Positions 1 to 5,914 of a stretch of DNA of 5,926 nt are shown here, piece after piece (the stretch's first letter is position 1; every line of letters begins with the position of its first letter). The position numbers and the translations under genes were made by a program. The stretch is taken from positions 1-5,926 of the forward strand of contig JALGUI010000412.1 of NCBI GenBank assembly GCA_029820915.1. The letters run 5' to 3'. Source of the stretch: Candidatus Zipacnadia bacterium (GTDB lineage Bacteria; Armatimonadota; Zipacnadia; Zipacnadales; UBA5352). The notes under the pieces were generated by a model. That model was not told the origin of the DNA. It saw only the letters and a program-made list of their open reading frames with translations, and ran no database searches.

Positions 1-116
1 ACGAGACCACGCCTGCGCGCTCGAGCAAGGTGGCCCCCGGCGGCGGCGAGCAGATCGCCGAGGCCTGCATCGAGCTGGTGAACTCGATGGAGCTGCCGGA
101 GGACTCGCCGCTGTAA
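1..116 (+). CDS. C-terminal end of a partial CDS, possibly neutral/alkaline ceramidase-like
   Basis: A reading frame open from the left edge (first full codon at 3) ends in TAA at 114-116. It gives the last 37 residues of a protein, including KVAPGGGEQIAEACIELV and ending in EDSPL. Of the 37 codons, 36 end in G or C, which is strong coding evidence in this genome and marks it as resident, high-GC sequence. The segment APGGGEQIAEACIELV resembles, from memory, the tail of bacterial neutral/alkaline non-lysosomal ceramidase-type proteins, where a PGxGE(x)I(x)EA helix ends the catalytic domain. This match is weak because only the tail is visible. The gene would face the heparinase-like gene tail to tail if the cassette between them were absent. 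No terminator hairpin is evident after the stop. Coding status is near certain; identity is tentative. Confidence 0.65.
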   Translation, partial: ETTPARSSKVAPGGGEQIAEACIELVNSMELPEDSPL

Positions 117-142
117 GCCAGAACGCGCCAGACCATCCGCCC

Positions 143-172
143 TTGACTCTGGATAGCGTGATAATGTATAAT
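143..172 (+). promoter_or_regulatory. Sigma70-type promoter for the HTH-methyltransferase operon
   Basis: TTGACT (143-148) is a five-of-six match to the -35 consensus, and TATAAT (167-172) is a perfect -10 element. They are separated by 18 bp. Transcription would start near 179-181, leaving only a short leader before the candidate starts at 194 (GTG) and 203 (ATG). The element stands out in a very GC-rich window and lies directly upstream of the small HTH gene, so it most likely drives both the HTH and methyltransferase genes. Confidence 0.8.
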
Positions 173-197
173 CATCACTGACCATCACAGATAGTGA
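158..197 (+). promoter_or_regulatory. Putative operator: phased CATCAC repeats with inverted half-site over the -10
   Basis: CATCAC occurs at 173-178 and again at 183-188, exactly 10 bp (about one helical turn) apart. An inverted copy, GTGATA at 158-163, makes a GTGAT-N11-ATCAC inverted repeat whose centre falls on the -10 box. A second inverted pair, TCACT (175-179) and AGTGA (193-197), overlaps the first. Bases 171-180 and 181-190 match at 8 of 10 positions. The placement over the -10 and the start site suits a repressor, and the adjacent small HTH protein is the natural candidate. That assignment is inference. Confidence 0.5.
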
Positions 198-202
198 GTG
201 CC

Positions 203-436
203 ATGGCAATGCCGAAGGAACTCCTGACGGCGCGGGAAGCGGCTGAACTGCTGGGATACACGCGCAACTACGTGTACCAACTGGCTCGCCAGCAGAGGAT
301 TCCCGCCACCAAGGCTCCAGGCAAGCGCGGACGGTGGTTCCTGCGGCGCGACCGGATACTTCAGTGGGTGGATGAGGGTTGTCCCTCACTCGCGGAGCAG
401 CCTTCACTGTTCGAGGACGGTGAGCGCGATACCTGA
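203..436 (+). CDS. Small excisionase/MerR-type helix-turn-helix DNA-binding protein
   Basis: This 77-residue protein (from ATG 203) has the winged-HTH pattern of the HTH_17/excisionase family: LTAREAAELLGYTRNYVYQLA (8-28) covers the HTH, followed by a basic wing with GKRGRWF (40-46), RRDRI and the closing helix ILQWV (52-56). A short acidic tail (about 57-77) follows. Such proteins bind DNA as excisionases or local repressors. It sits right behind a strong promoter with repeats and 7 nt before a methyltransferase gene, so a controller role for the R-M cassette is plausible, although classical C proteins are XRE-type. Start is uncertain: GTG 194 would add three residues (MSA) without a visible Shine-Dalgarno, while ATG 203 has only GTGAG (194-198) at 4 nt. 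No integrase is nearby, so an excisionase role is less likely. Confidence 0.8.
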   Translation: MAMPKELLTAREAAELLGYTRNYVYQLARQQRIPATKAPGKRGRWFLRRDRILQWVDEGCPSLAEQPSLFEDGERDT

Positions 437-443
437 ACACGCT

Positions 444-1400
444 ATGACTCCCGTCGACTGGGCCCTTGACTACGACGCGACCGTGGTGGGTCGGTCATGT
501 CTGATCCACGCGGACTGCTTCGAGTGGATGAGTCGAATACCGGCGTGTTCAATCCACGCCATCGTGACAGATCCTCCTTATGGGGTGAAGGAATACGACT
601 TCGATCAACTGGAGAAGATGAGGAATGGCAATGGTGGGATCTGGCGTATCCCCCCCTCGTTCGATGGGAATGAACGGTCTCCTCTTCCGCGCTTCACTGC
701 ACTGAACGGGGCGGATCGCAAGCGGCTGTCGCGCTTTTTCGCGGAGTGGGCGAGACTTGCGGATCGAGTCCTGCGTCCTGGTGGCCACGTCCTCATCGCG
801 TGTGCCTCGGTGCTGGCGCAGCTAGTCTACTCGGCTTTGGCGGAAGGTGGCCTGGAGTTCAGAGGGCAGGTCATACGACTTGTCCGCACACTCAGGGGTG
901 GCGACCGACCAAAGGGCGCCGAGGACGAGTTCGACAATGTATGCTCAATGGCTCGGGGATGCTTCGAACCTTGGGGAGTGTTCCGGAAGCCCCTCGGCCA
1001 CCTCAGAGTGAGCGATTGCCTGCAGAAGTACCAGACCGGCGGCCTGCGGCGAATGCCAGACGGGAATCCCTTCTGCGACGTGATAGCAAGCGAGAGAACT
1101 CCGCAGGAGGAACGCGAGATAGCGGACCATCCCAGTGTCAAGCCCCAGTCACTGATGAGGCAGCTCGTCTATGCTGCACTGCCGCTCGGCGAAGGGATCA
1201 TCCTAGACCCATTCATGGGCTCTGGTTCTACGATTGCGGCCGCTGAAGCTATGGGCCTGGCTTCGTTAGGCGTGGAGCGACATCTCGACTACTATAGCCT
1301 CAGCAGGGAGGTCGTTCCGAAGCTGGCGCGTCTAACAAGAGACCAACCCGGGGTCTCGGTTCAGGCCTCGCTTCCCATGTGGGAGGAGGGTGCCCGATAG
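444..1400 (+). CDS. Beta-class DNA amino-methyltransferase (N6-adenine or N4-cytosine), Type II R-M
   Basis: This 318-residue enzyme would transfer a methyl group from S-adenosylmethionine to an exocyclic amino group in its target site. Motif IV, TDPPYG (42-47), comes near the N-terminus. It is followed by RVLRPGGHVLIAC (108-120), a motif VIII/TRD region with RGGDRPKGAEDEFDNV starting at 151, motif X-like HPSVKPQSLM (229-238) and motif I, LDPFMGSGST (254-263). This IV...X-I order defines the beta class. DPPY does not settle m6A versus m4C. ATG 444 is chosen because residues upstream of it look non-conserved; it lies 7 nt after the HTH stop, with no clear Shine-Dalgarno. GTG 420 (eight extra residues, AGGA just upstream) and ATG 372, inside the HTH gene, are alternatives. 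GC is below the flanks (32 of 60 in bases 541-600) and ATA codons are used, which fits transfer. The 3' end overlaps the opposing nuclease gene. Confidence 0.92.
   Translation: MTPVDWALDYDATVVGRSCLIHADCFEWMSRIPACSIHAIVTDPPYGVKEYDFDQLEKMRNGNGGIWRIPPSFDGNERSPLPRFTALNGADRKRLSRFFAEWARLADRVLRPGGHVLIACASVLAQLVYSALAEGGLEFRGQVIRLVRTLRGGDRPKGAEDEFDNVCSMARGCFEPWGVFRKPLGHLRVSDCLQKYQTGGLRRMPDGNPFCDVIASERTPQEEREIADHPSVKPQSLMRQLVYAALPLGEGIILDPFMGSGSTIAAAEAMGLASLGVERHLDYYSLSREVVPKLARLTRDQPGVSVQASLPMWEEGAR
1361..1400. other. 40-bp tail-to-tail coding overlap of methyltransferase and nuclease genes
   Basis: The nuclease stop (TGA on the minus strand, 1363-1361) lies inside the methyltransferase coding sequence. 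The methyltransferase stop (TAG, 1398-1400) lies inside the nuclease coding sequence. Both C-terminal tails, ending MWEEGAR and HMGSEA, are therefore encoded by the same 40 bp. No intrinsic terminator can sit between the genes, so each transcript is likely to extend antisense into the other. Confidence 0.85.
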
Positions 1401-2071
1401 ATCCAGTTCTCCATCATCTTCTCCCGTCCAGAGGCCAGAACACCTGCCGTTATCGTCCGGCGACTGGTCGTGGAGCGTCCTGAGAATGACCAATCGTCTT
1501 CGGTCAGTTGAGCCCCAACCACCCACTTGAACCGGAATGGCCTGCACTCGCCGCTCTCGTAGACATCGCGTTCGGTGTTGCTGTCGAAGACGAACACCAT
1601 GAGCCAAGTGTCCTCCGGATTGTGTCCCTGCCAGCCACTCTCATGGCGCGAAGCCTTCACCTCTATCCCTTCGTGGGCGTACTGGATCGAGTCACCGGGG
1701 AACATCCCTGTCGGGATGAGATCTGGATGCCCATTGTGATAGCGATTGCGGGCCAGACCAGGACAGTGCCTGGCCATGCGGCCCTTGGAGAACTCCCCAA
1801 CCATGCTACTGAAGTTCGCGGTCATCATAATGGTCTCCATGCGCTCAATGCCTCTCGCGTTGAGTTCCCGGTTGATATAGCCGAGGAACTCCACGAAATC
1901 CTCCATGGCGCGGCGGATGTGATCAACGGTGCAACCATAGGGCAAGCGCGCTTGCGGGTTGAAGCGCCCCGCGTGGACCGGCAAAGGTGTGCAGGCGGCA
2001 CGTTCGCGCTCTTCAGACAACGTTGAGTCCCCCATGTCCGCGATCTCAGTCGCTCCGCCCCAGTTCCTCAC
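1361..2071 (-). CDS. Putative PD-(D/E)XK-type restriction endonuclease, partner of the methyltransferase
   Basis: The 236-residue product (from GTG 2071) has a nuclease-like core. An N-terminal helical part (about 45-105) contains ANFSSMVGEFSKG (85-97). It is followed by NRYHNGHPDLIPTG (109-122), with D117 as first acid, then EGIEVKASR (134-142), giving E137-x-K139, and GWQGHNPEDTWLMVFVFD (146-163). D, then E-x-K on a strand, then a Trp/His-rich stretch fits the PD-(D/E)XK fold of Type II enzymes that cut double-stranded DNA. I recall the HNGHPDL...GIEVKASR...GWQGHN signature in uncharacterised proteins next to DNA methylases; this needs checking. It converges on the methyltransferase gene, overlapping it by 40 bp. 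GTG 2071 has AGGGGG (2083-2088) 11 nt upstream; ATG 2035 (224 residues) is an equally possible start. Bases 1801-1860 are 53% GC, unlike the neighbouring heparinase-like gene. Function is inferred from fold motif plus context. Confidence 0.75.
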   Translation of the reverse strand: MRNWGGATEIADMGDSTLSEERERAACTPLPVHAGRFNPQARLPYGCTVDHIRRAMEDFVEFLGYINRELNARGIERMETIMMTANFSSMVGEFSKGRMARHCPGLARNRYHNGHPDLIPTGMFPGDSIQYAHEGIEVKASRHESGWQGHNPEDTWLMVFVFDSNTERDVYESGECRPFRFKWVVGAQLTEDDWSFSGRSTTSRRTITAGVLASGREKMMENWIYRAPSSHMGSEA

Positions 2072-2123
2072 GACCCGCCCATCCCCCTGCTGACAACCCG
2101 TGCGGCCTGCTACGTTCGGCGCA
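2072..2123. other. 52-bp spacer between heparinase-like stop and nuclease start
   Basis: On the minus strand this links the end of the heparinase-like gene to the GTG of the nuclease gene. A possible ribosome binding site, AGGGGG (2088-2083 read on the minus strand), lies 11 nt before GTG 2071. I see no stable hairpin with a T-run and no convincing promoter. TTGATG (minus strand, 2127-2122) resembles a -35 box, but no acceptable -10 follows at 16-18 bp. The nuclease may therefore rely on read-through from the upstream gene. Confidence 0.5.
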
Positions 2124-5100
2124 TCAAGGCGTGCCGCCCTCGTCCTCCGGCAGCCTCACCTGCACCTGCCCCGCGGCGGTCATGTCCCAGGTGTGCGCGC
2201 CGGTCAGCGACATGCTCGCGGTCATCGGCCACACCACCTGGTCCCCGACCCCGTAGTCATACACCTCGAACCACGTGCCCTCGGGGAAGTCCGCGGCCAG
2301 CGTGTCGGCGGTCGCCTCGGGGTGGGCGCCGGCGTCGATCAGCGCGTACCCGCCGCTGCGCACCTCGTAGATGCGGTACTCGGCGGAGCCGTCGGCGCTG
2401 ACCAGGCGCGCGCCCTCGTAGTAGCCGAAGTGGTGCAGAGTGAAGGCCGTGTTGGTGAGCACCCGGTGGTCCTCGGCGCCGGTGACGCGGCCCGTGCCGA
2501 TGCGCGAGTCCAGGGCGAGCCGCTTCGCCCCAATCACCTCGCAGGCGACGCGCCGCACATCGTTCGTGATGAAGATGGTCCGGCCCACCAGCGCCTCCGG
2601 TGCCTCGGGCGCGGGGGTCACGGTGATCGTCTCGGTCTCGCGATCGACCGCCGTGATGTCACCCCGGTACTCGGCCTCGGCGAGCGTGATACCCAGCCCA
2701 TTCCTCTCGAGCACCGTGCCCCCAACCAGCGAGATCGCCACCGGGCGGCCATCGCGCTCGCGGTAGAGGCCAAAGCGCCCGGCGAAGCGGAAGCCGCCCT
2801 CGACCTCGCGCTCGACCGATGGATCGGCGGACCAGAAGACCGTGTCCACGCGTCCGTCCGCAAGCTCGATGCGGCAGGCGCCGGCGGCGAAGCCCGCCTC
2901 GTCCTCTCCCGACAGCTCCAGCGGCACCGCGCTGCGAATGATCGGCTCGTCCCTGTAGGGCTCGAGGACCTGAAGCACCTGCGTGCGCAGCGGCGCCTCT
3001 CCGGAGTTGTGGAGCATGATCCACTTCATCTCGTAGGGCGAGCCCCCCGAGGCGGCCCTGCCGTCGGTGATGTTCACCTCGATCGGCGCGCGCTCGTCTC
3101 CCCCGTCGCGGGCGTCCAGGATGTGCTGACGCAGGTGCAGCCCGTCACCCGTGGCCAGCGCCCAGTCGCCCCACCAGGGGCCGTCCGCGCGGCCCCTCTG
3201 CACGTTGTAGAGGTGCGGGAAGGTGAAGTTGATTCCGCGCCAGCCGTAGGTGGCGTGCAGCGAGCAGCCGTGCTCCTGCATCCAGTCCTCGTCACCGTAG
3301 GGCACGTCCGGCCCCGCCAGGGTCCCGCCCTGCTGCGCGGCCAACTCGATGCCCTCGGTCGCGTAGTCGCCCTCCTGGCAGTGGAAAGACCACCAGTGCT
3401 CGTCCCCGCCTGAGATGCGGTAGAAGTCGAGGCCGTAGAACTGCGTGGGCGAGACGTCCACCACCGCCAGCATCCGCCGCTGCCAGTAGTCCGGCATGGG
3501 CTCGGCGCGGGAGCCGTCGTCGCCGAACTCGAAGTGCGCATGGGAGCGGGCCTCGGTGACGTGCGCCGGCCCAACGTCGGCGAGCAGCTCCGCCCGCGCG
3601 ATCTGGCTCTGATACGGGCCGAACTGGCGGGCGAGGTTGTGGCTCGACCACAGCGGCTCCCACTGCCCCCAGTTGCGCGGGTAGCCCATGTGCGCGAGGA
3701 AGGTGCCCCCGAAGGCGTCGAGCCCCAGGTCCATCAGGTCGTCCTGCGTGTGCGAACGCGCGCGGCCGTAGCGCAGCCACAGGGCGCGCTTGTCTGCGTC
3801 GCGGCCGCCGCGCAGGATGGCGATGCCGTAGCCGTCGTGCAGCGCGCTACCGTCGTTCCAGTCATCCGGCCACTTCGCCGCCTCGGCCTCGATCTGCTCG
3901 CGCGTGAAGCCGAACTCGCTCGACGGCGACCACGAGGGATGCCGGGCAAGGGCCCAGGCGAACTTCGGGTCCTCGAACATGCGGTACGCGTGCTCGAACG
4001 CCGCCAGGCCGGCGGAGTGAAAGGTGATCCGCGGACGCTGACCGTACTGCGGGTAGCTGCCGGTATCACCGATCTGCGGGAACGAGCGGTCGATGGTGAC
4101 CGTGTCCATGCAGAAGTCGAAGACGTTGCGGTAGCGGCGCGTTTCGGTCAGGGCCGGATAGCGGTCCCTCGGGTAGACCTCGGGCCGCAGCTCGCGCAGA
4201 TGCTCGATGGACTCGATGATGGGCCCCAGCGCGGTCACGTGCATGCCGTTGTAGCCGCCCGTGGACTCGTAGGGCGCGCCATCGCGGAAGAAGGTGTTCG
4301 GGACGAAGATGCGCATCTTCCCCGCGCCGTCATATAGCCAGTCCATGAACTCGTCGCCGCGCTCGTAGTTGAGCGCCTCGGCCATCCGCGCGAGTCCGCG
4401 CTGCTGGTAGGGCTCGTTGGAGTTGCAGGCCCCGTCCATGCTCCCCTGCATCCACACGGCCATCAGGTTCTCCTCGATGAAGCGGCGCACGTCCTCGTGG
4501 TTCTGCACGTCGAAGCCCTTGCTCTGCAGGAAGCCGATGATCTCCGGGTCCTGGTCGATGTCCGGCCAGATCCTGTCGTAGGCCTCCGCGTACGACCACT
4601 GGTAGCCAGGCTGGGCGATGGCATAGACCGTGAAGCCGGTCGCGCCCAGGATCGGCCCTTCGCTGAAGGGCGCGGGCCCGAGCCGATCGACCTGGGTGCG
4701 TCGGTTGCGGTGCCGGTGCTGGGTCATGGTGCCCAGGTAGGCGTACTCGACCGCCACACGGCAGAAGGCCACCAGCGACTTGTGCAGGTACTTCACCTCC
4801 CCCGTAGCCAGCCAGGCCCGGGCGCAGTCGGGGGCGACCTGCAGCATCACATGACAATAGGCCTGGCAGATCTCGGCGATGAAGCCGTAGCGCTTGCCGT
4901 CGTGGAGGCACGCCCCGCCGAAGCCATCGTCGGGGAACTCGCCGGAGGTCATGTCGCCGTTCGCGAAGTCGTTGGACGGGTACAGCTCGTTGCCGACGGG
5001 GCACTGGATCTTCCAGGAGTAGGGGAAGCCGGTGTCCTTGATCCACGGGTAGTAGGCGCGCGTGAGGTAGATCTCGGTGCCGTGAACCGGGCAGCCGTGG

Positions 5101-5672
5101 CTGACGTTGACCCAGTGCCAGCGCGGAATGGTGCTGTCGGGTTGCATGGCCCAGATGTCCTCGTCGGACATCGCCGCCCAGGTCTCTGCGCGGCCCGGCC
5201 CGCCGCCCCGCGCGGCCTCGATCTGCTCGTCTGAGTAGACCGTACGGCCCTGCTTCAACTCCGGGAGAGGCTCACCCAGCGGCCAGCGGCGGGGAAGCTG
5301 GGTGCCTTCGAGCTCGCGGAACTCCCGCAGGTCCTCGAAGGACCAGATGACGATCGGGACGGCCAGCTCTCCCGCGGGATGGGCGAAGACGATCTCGGCG
5401 CGCTCCGCCGGCGCCAGCGACCTGAAGTAGTAGCGGCGCTGGTCCTGATCGGTCGGCAGGGGCGTGCGGTCGAACATCGTGACGCTCTCCGGTAGCGCCA
5501 CGTCGATCTCGGGGGCGTCGGGAGGCGCCTGGAGCACGATCATGAACATGCGGTCCACGCCGACGATGTCGGGGGCGTAGACCACCCGATCATCGTCCTG
5601 CGCGAAGCAGCGCTCGCCGACCAGCAGGACAAAAAACGAGATGACCAACAGCAGGACGGCTTCTCGCGGCAT
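2124..5672 (-). CDS. Large secreted heparinase II/III-like protein (putative polysaccharide lyase)
   Basis: This 1182-residue exported protein probably degrades an acidic polysaccharide outside the cytoplasm by beta-elimination. A signal peptide (1-24) has basic residues near the N-terminus, a hydrophobic core (VLLLVISFFVLLV) and a likely cut at CFA|QDD. Residues about 30-120 form a small beta-rich region. About 170-590 looks like an alpha/alpha toroid and includes NSNEPYQQRG (417-426) and DGAPYESTGGYNG (464-476), the DG...ExS..Y pattern of this superfamily. The heparinase II/III beta-sandwich begins near GYGIAILRGG (614-623), with H641 in ARSHTQDDLMDLGLDAFGG placed like the conserved His. 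N417 or N419, Y474 and H641 are my candidate catalytic residues. Beta-rich extensions fill about 850-1182, making the protein much longer than typical lyases of roughly 600-800 residues. ATG 5672 is chosen over ATG 5705 because GGAGGTGA lies 5 nt before it and it places the signal peptide at the N-terminus. The substrate cannot be predicted. Confidence 0.88.
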   Translation of the reverse strand: MPREAVLLLVISFFVLLVGERCFAQDDDRVVYAPDIVGVDRMFMIVLQAPPDAPEIDVALPESVTMFDRTPLPTDQDQRRYYFRSLAPAERAEIVFAHPAGELAVPIVIWSFEDLREFRELEGTQLPRRWPLGEPLPELKQGRTVYSDEQIEAARGGGPGRAETWAAMSDEDIWAMQPDSTIPRWHWVNVSHGCPVHGTEIYLTRAYYPWIKDTGFPYSWKIQCPVGNELYPSNDFANGDMTSGEFPDDGFGGACLHDGKRYGFIAEICQAYCHVMLQVAPDCARAWLATGEVKYLHKSLVAFCRVAVEYAYLGTMTQHRHRNRRTQVDRLGPAPFSEGPILGATGFTVYAIAQPGYQWSYAEAYDRIWPDIDQDPEIIGFLQSKGFDVQNHEDVRRFIEENLMAVWMQGSMDGACNSNEPYQQRGLARMAEALNYERGDEFMDWLYDGAGKMRIFVPNTFFRDGAPYESTGGYNGMHVTALGPIIESIEHLRELRPEVYPRDRYPALTETRRYRNVFDFCMDTVTIDRSFPQIGDTGSYPQYGQRPRITFHSAGLAAFEHAYRMFEDPKFAWALARHPSWSPSSEFGFTREQIEAEAAKWPDDWNDGSALHDGYGIAILRGGRDADKRALWLRYGRARSHTQDDLMDLGLDAFGGTFLAHMGYPRNWGQWEPLWSSHNLARQFGPYQSQIARAELLADVGPAHVTEARSHAHFEFGDDGSRAEPMPDYWQRRMLAVVDVSPTQFYGLDFYRISGGDEHWWSFHCQEGDYATEGIELAAQQGGTLAGPDVPYGDEDWMQEHGCSLHATYGWRGINFTFPHLYNVQRGRADGPWWGDWALATGDGLHLRQHILDARDGGDERAPIEVNITDGRAASGGSPYEMKWIMLHNSGEAPLRTQVLQVLEPYRDEPIIRSAVPLELSGEDEAGFAAGACRIELADGRVDTVFWSADPSVEREVEGGFRFAGRFGLYRERDGRPVAISLVGGTVLERNGLGITLAEAEYRGDITAVDRETETITVTPAPEAPEALVGRTIFITNDVRRVACEVIGAKRLALDSRIGTGRVTGAEDHRVLTNTAFTLHHFGYYEGARLVSADGSAEYRIYEVRSGGYALIDAGAHPEATADTLAADFPEGTWFEVYDYGVGDQVVWPMTASMSLTGAHTWDMTAAGQVQVRLPEDEGGTP

Positions 5673-5677
5673 GTCCG

Positions 5678-5685
5678 TCACCTCC
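5678..5685 (-). promoter_or_regulatory. Strong Shine-Dalgarno that sets the heparinase-like start
   Basis: Read on the minus strand, GGAGGTGA (5685-5678) is followed after 5 nt by ATG at 5672. This near-perfect ribosome binding site rules against the upstream in-frame ATG at 5705, which would add 11 residues (MPGEPKAEVTD) in front of the signal peptide. Confidence 0.9.
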
Positions 5686-5914
5686 GCCTTCGGTTCGCCG
5701 GGCACGACGTGAGGCCCACTCGTGAGGGACGCTTCCCCGGCAGGCGCCCGGTTCCTGCCACGGCGCGCAACTGAACGCAGGAGTCCGCACGCGTGGGGGG
5801 AATCGCGCCGACCGCCTCACGGGGAAGGTGTGTTCCCGGCGGCGGCGAAGGCACCGCGCGGCAGGCGAATGAGCCGCCCGCGGAGGCGCGGCATTACGCA
5901 CGGGAGGATGACCG
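5686..5914. promoter_or_regulatory. GC-rich divergent intergenic region with short repeats
   Basis: This separates the minus-strand heparinase-like gene from a probable plus-strand gene at 5915, so it should hold both promoters. I see no good -35/-10 pair on either strand. Repeats seen are: CGTGAGG at 5708-5714 and 5721-5727 (13 bp apart), with an inverted copy at 5815-5821; GGCAGG (5739-5744) with CCTGCC (5754-5759), a 6-bp stem with 9-nt loop; GGGAA (5822-5826) with TTCCC (5833-5837); and CTTCCCCG (5732-5739) with CGGGGAAG (5820-5827). Any could be an operator, but the GC bias makes chance repeats likely. Confidence 0.45.
5902..5907 (+). promoter_or_regulatory. Ribosome binding site for the gene leaving the window on the right
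   Basis: GGGAGG lies 7 nt before ATG 5915, an ideal spacing. The other nearby ATG (5908) touches the GGGAGG directly and is too close to be served by it. Confidence 0.55.

Larger units (their letters stand above)
117..2123. other. Restriction-modification cassette inserted between two resident genes
   Basis: The HTH, methyltransferase and putative nuclease genes fill almost all of this interval. Sampled GC is 53% (541-600 and 1801-1860), against 63% (61-120) and 75% (2881-2940) in the flanking genes. The flanking genes converge on the cassette, a harmless place for an insertion. No integrase, transposase, terminal inverted repeat or tRNA is present, so the route of acquisition is not visible. 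An imperfect short repeat at the two edges (133-147 and 2079-2094) may or may not be a junction scar. The boundaries given are simply the flanking stop codons. Confidence 0.65.

Noticed and set aside
128..152. CCAGA/TCTGG inverted repeat as a terminator for the left gene
   Set aside because: The stem is only 5 bp with a 15-nt loop and no T-run, and it overlaps the -35 box, so terminator function is unlikely.
746..1246. 166-codon plus-strand frame inside the methyltransferase gene
   Set aside because: It overlaps the methyltransferase in another frame, and the methyltransferase motifs are unambiguous.
1508..2026. 172-codon plus-strand open frame opposite the nuclease gene
   Set aside because: The minus-strand frame carries the HPD...EVK and GWQGHN signatures; this plus-strand frame shows nothing recognisable.
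2100..3413. 437-codon plus-strand open frame opposite the heparinase-like gene
   Set aside because: It is antisense to a well-supported coding sequence with recognisable motifs. The translation is rich in A, R, V and G with no domain pattern, as expected from GC-rich antisense frames.
3534..4337. 267-codon plus-strand open frame inside the heparinase-like gene
   Set aside because: Antisense shadow caused by high GC; low-complexity R/A/V-rich translation and no ribosome binding site logic.
4497..5234. 245-codon plus-strand open frame
   Set aside because: Also antisense to the heparinase-like gene, with repetitive V/L/G/A composition and no recognisable motif.
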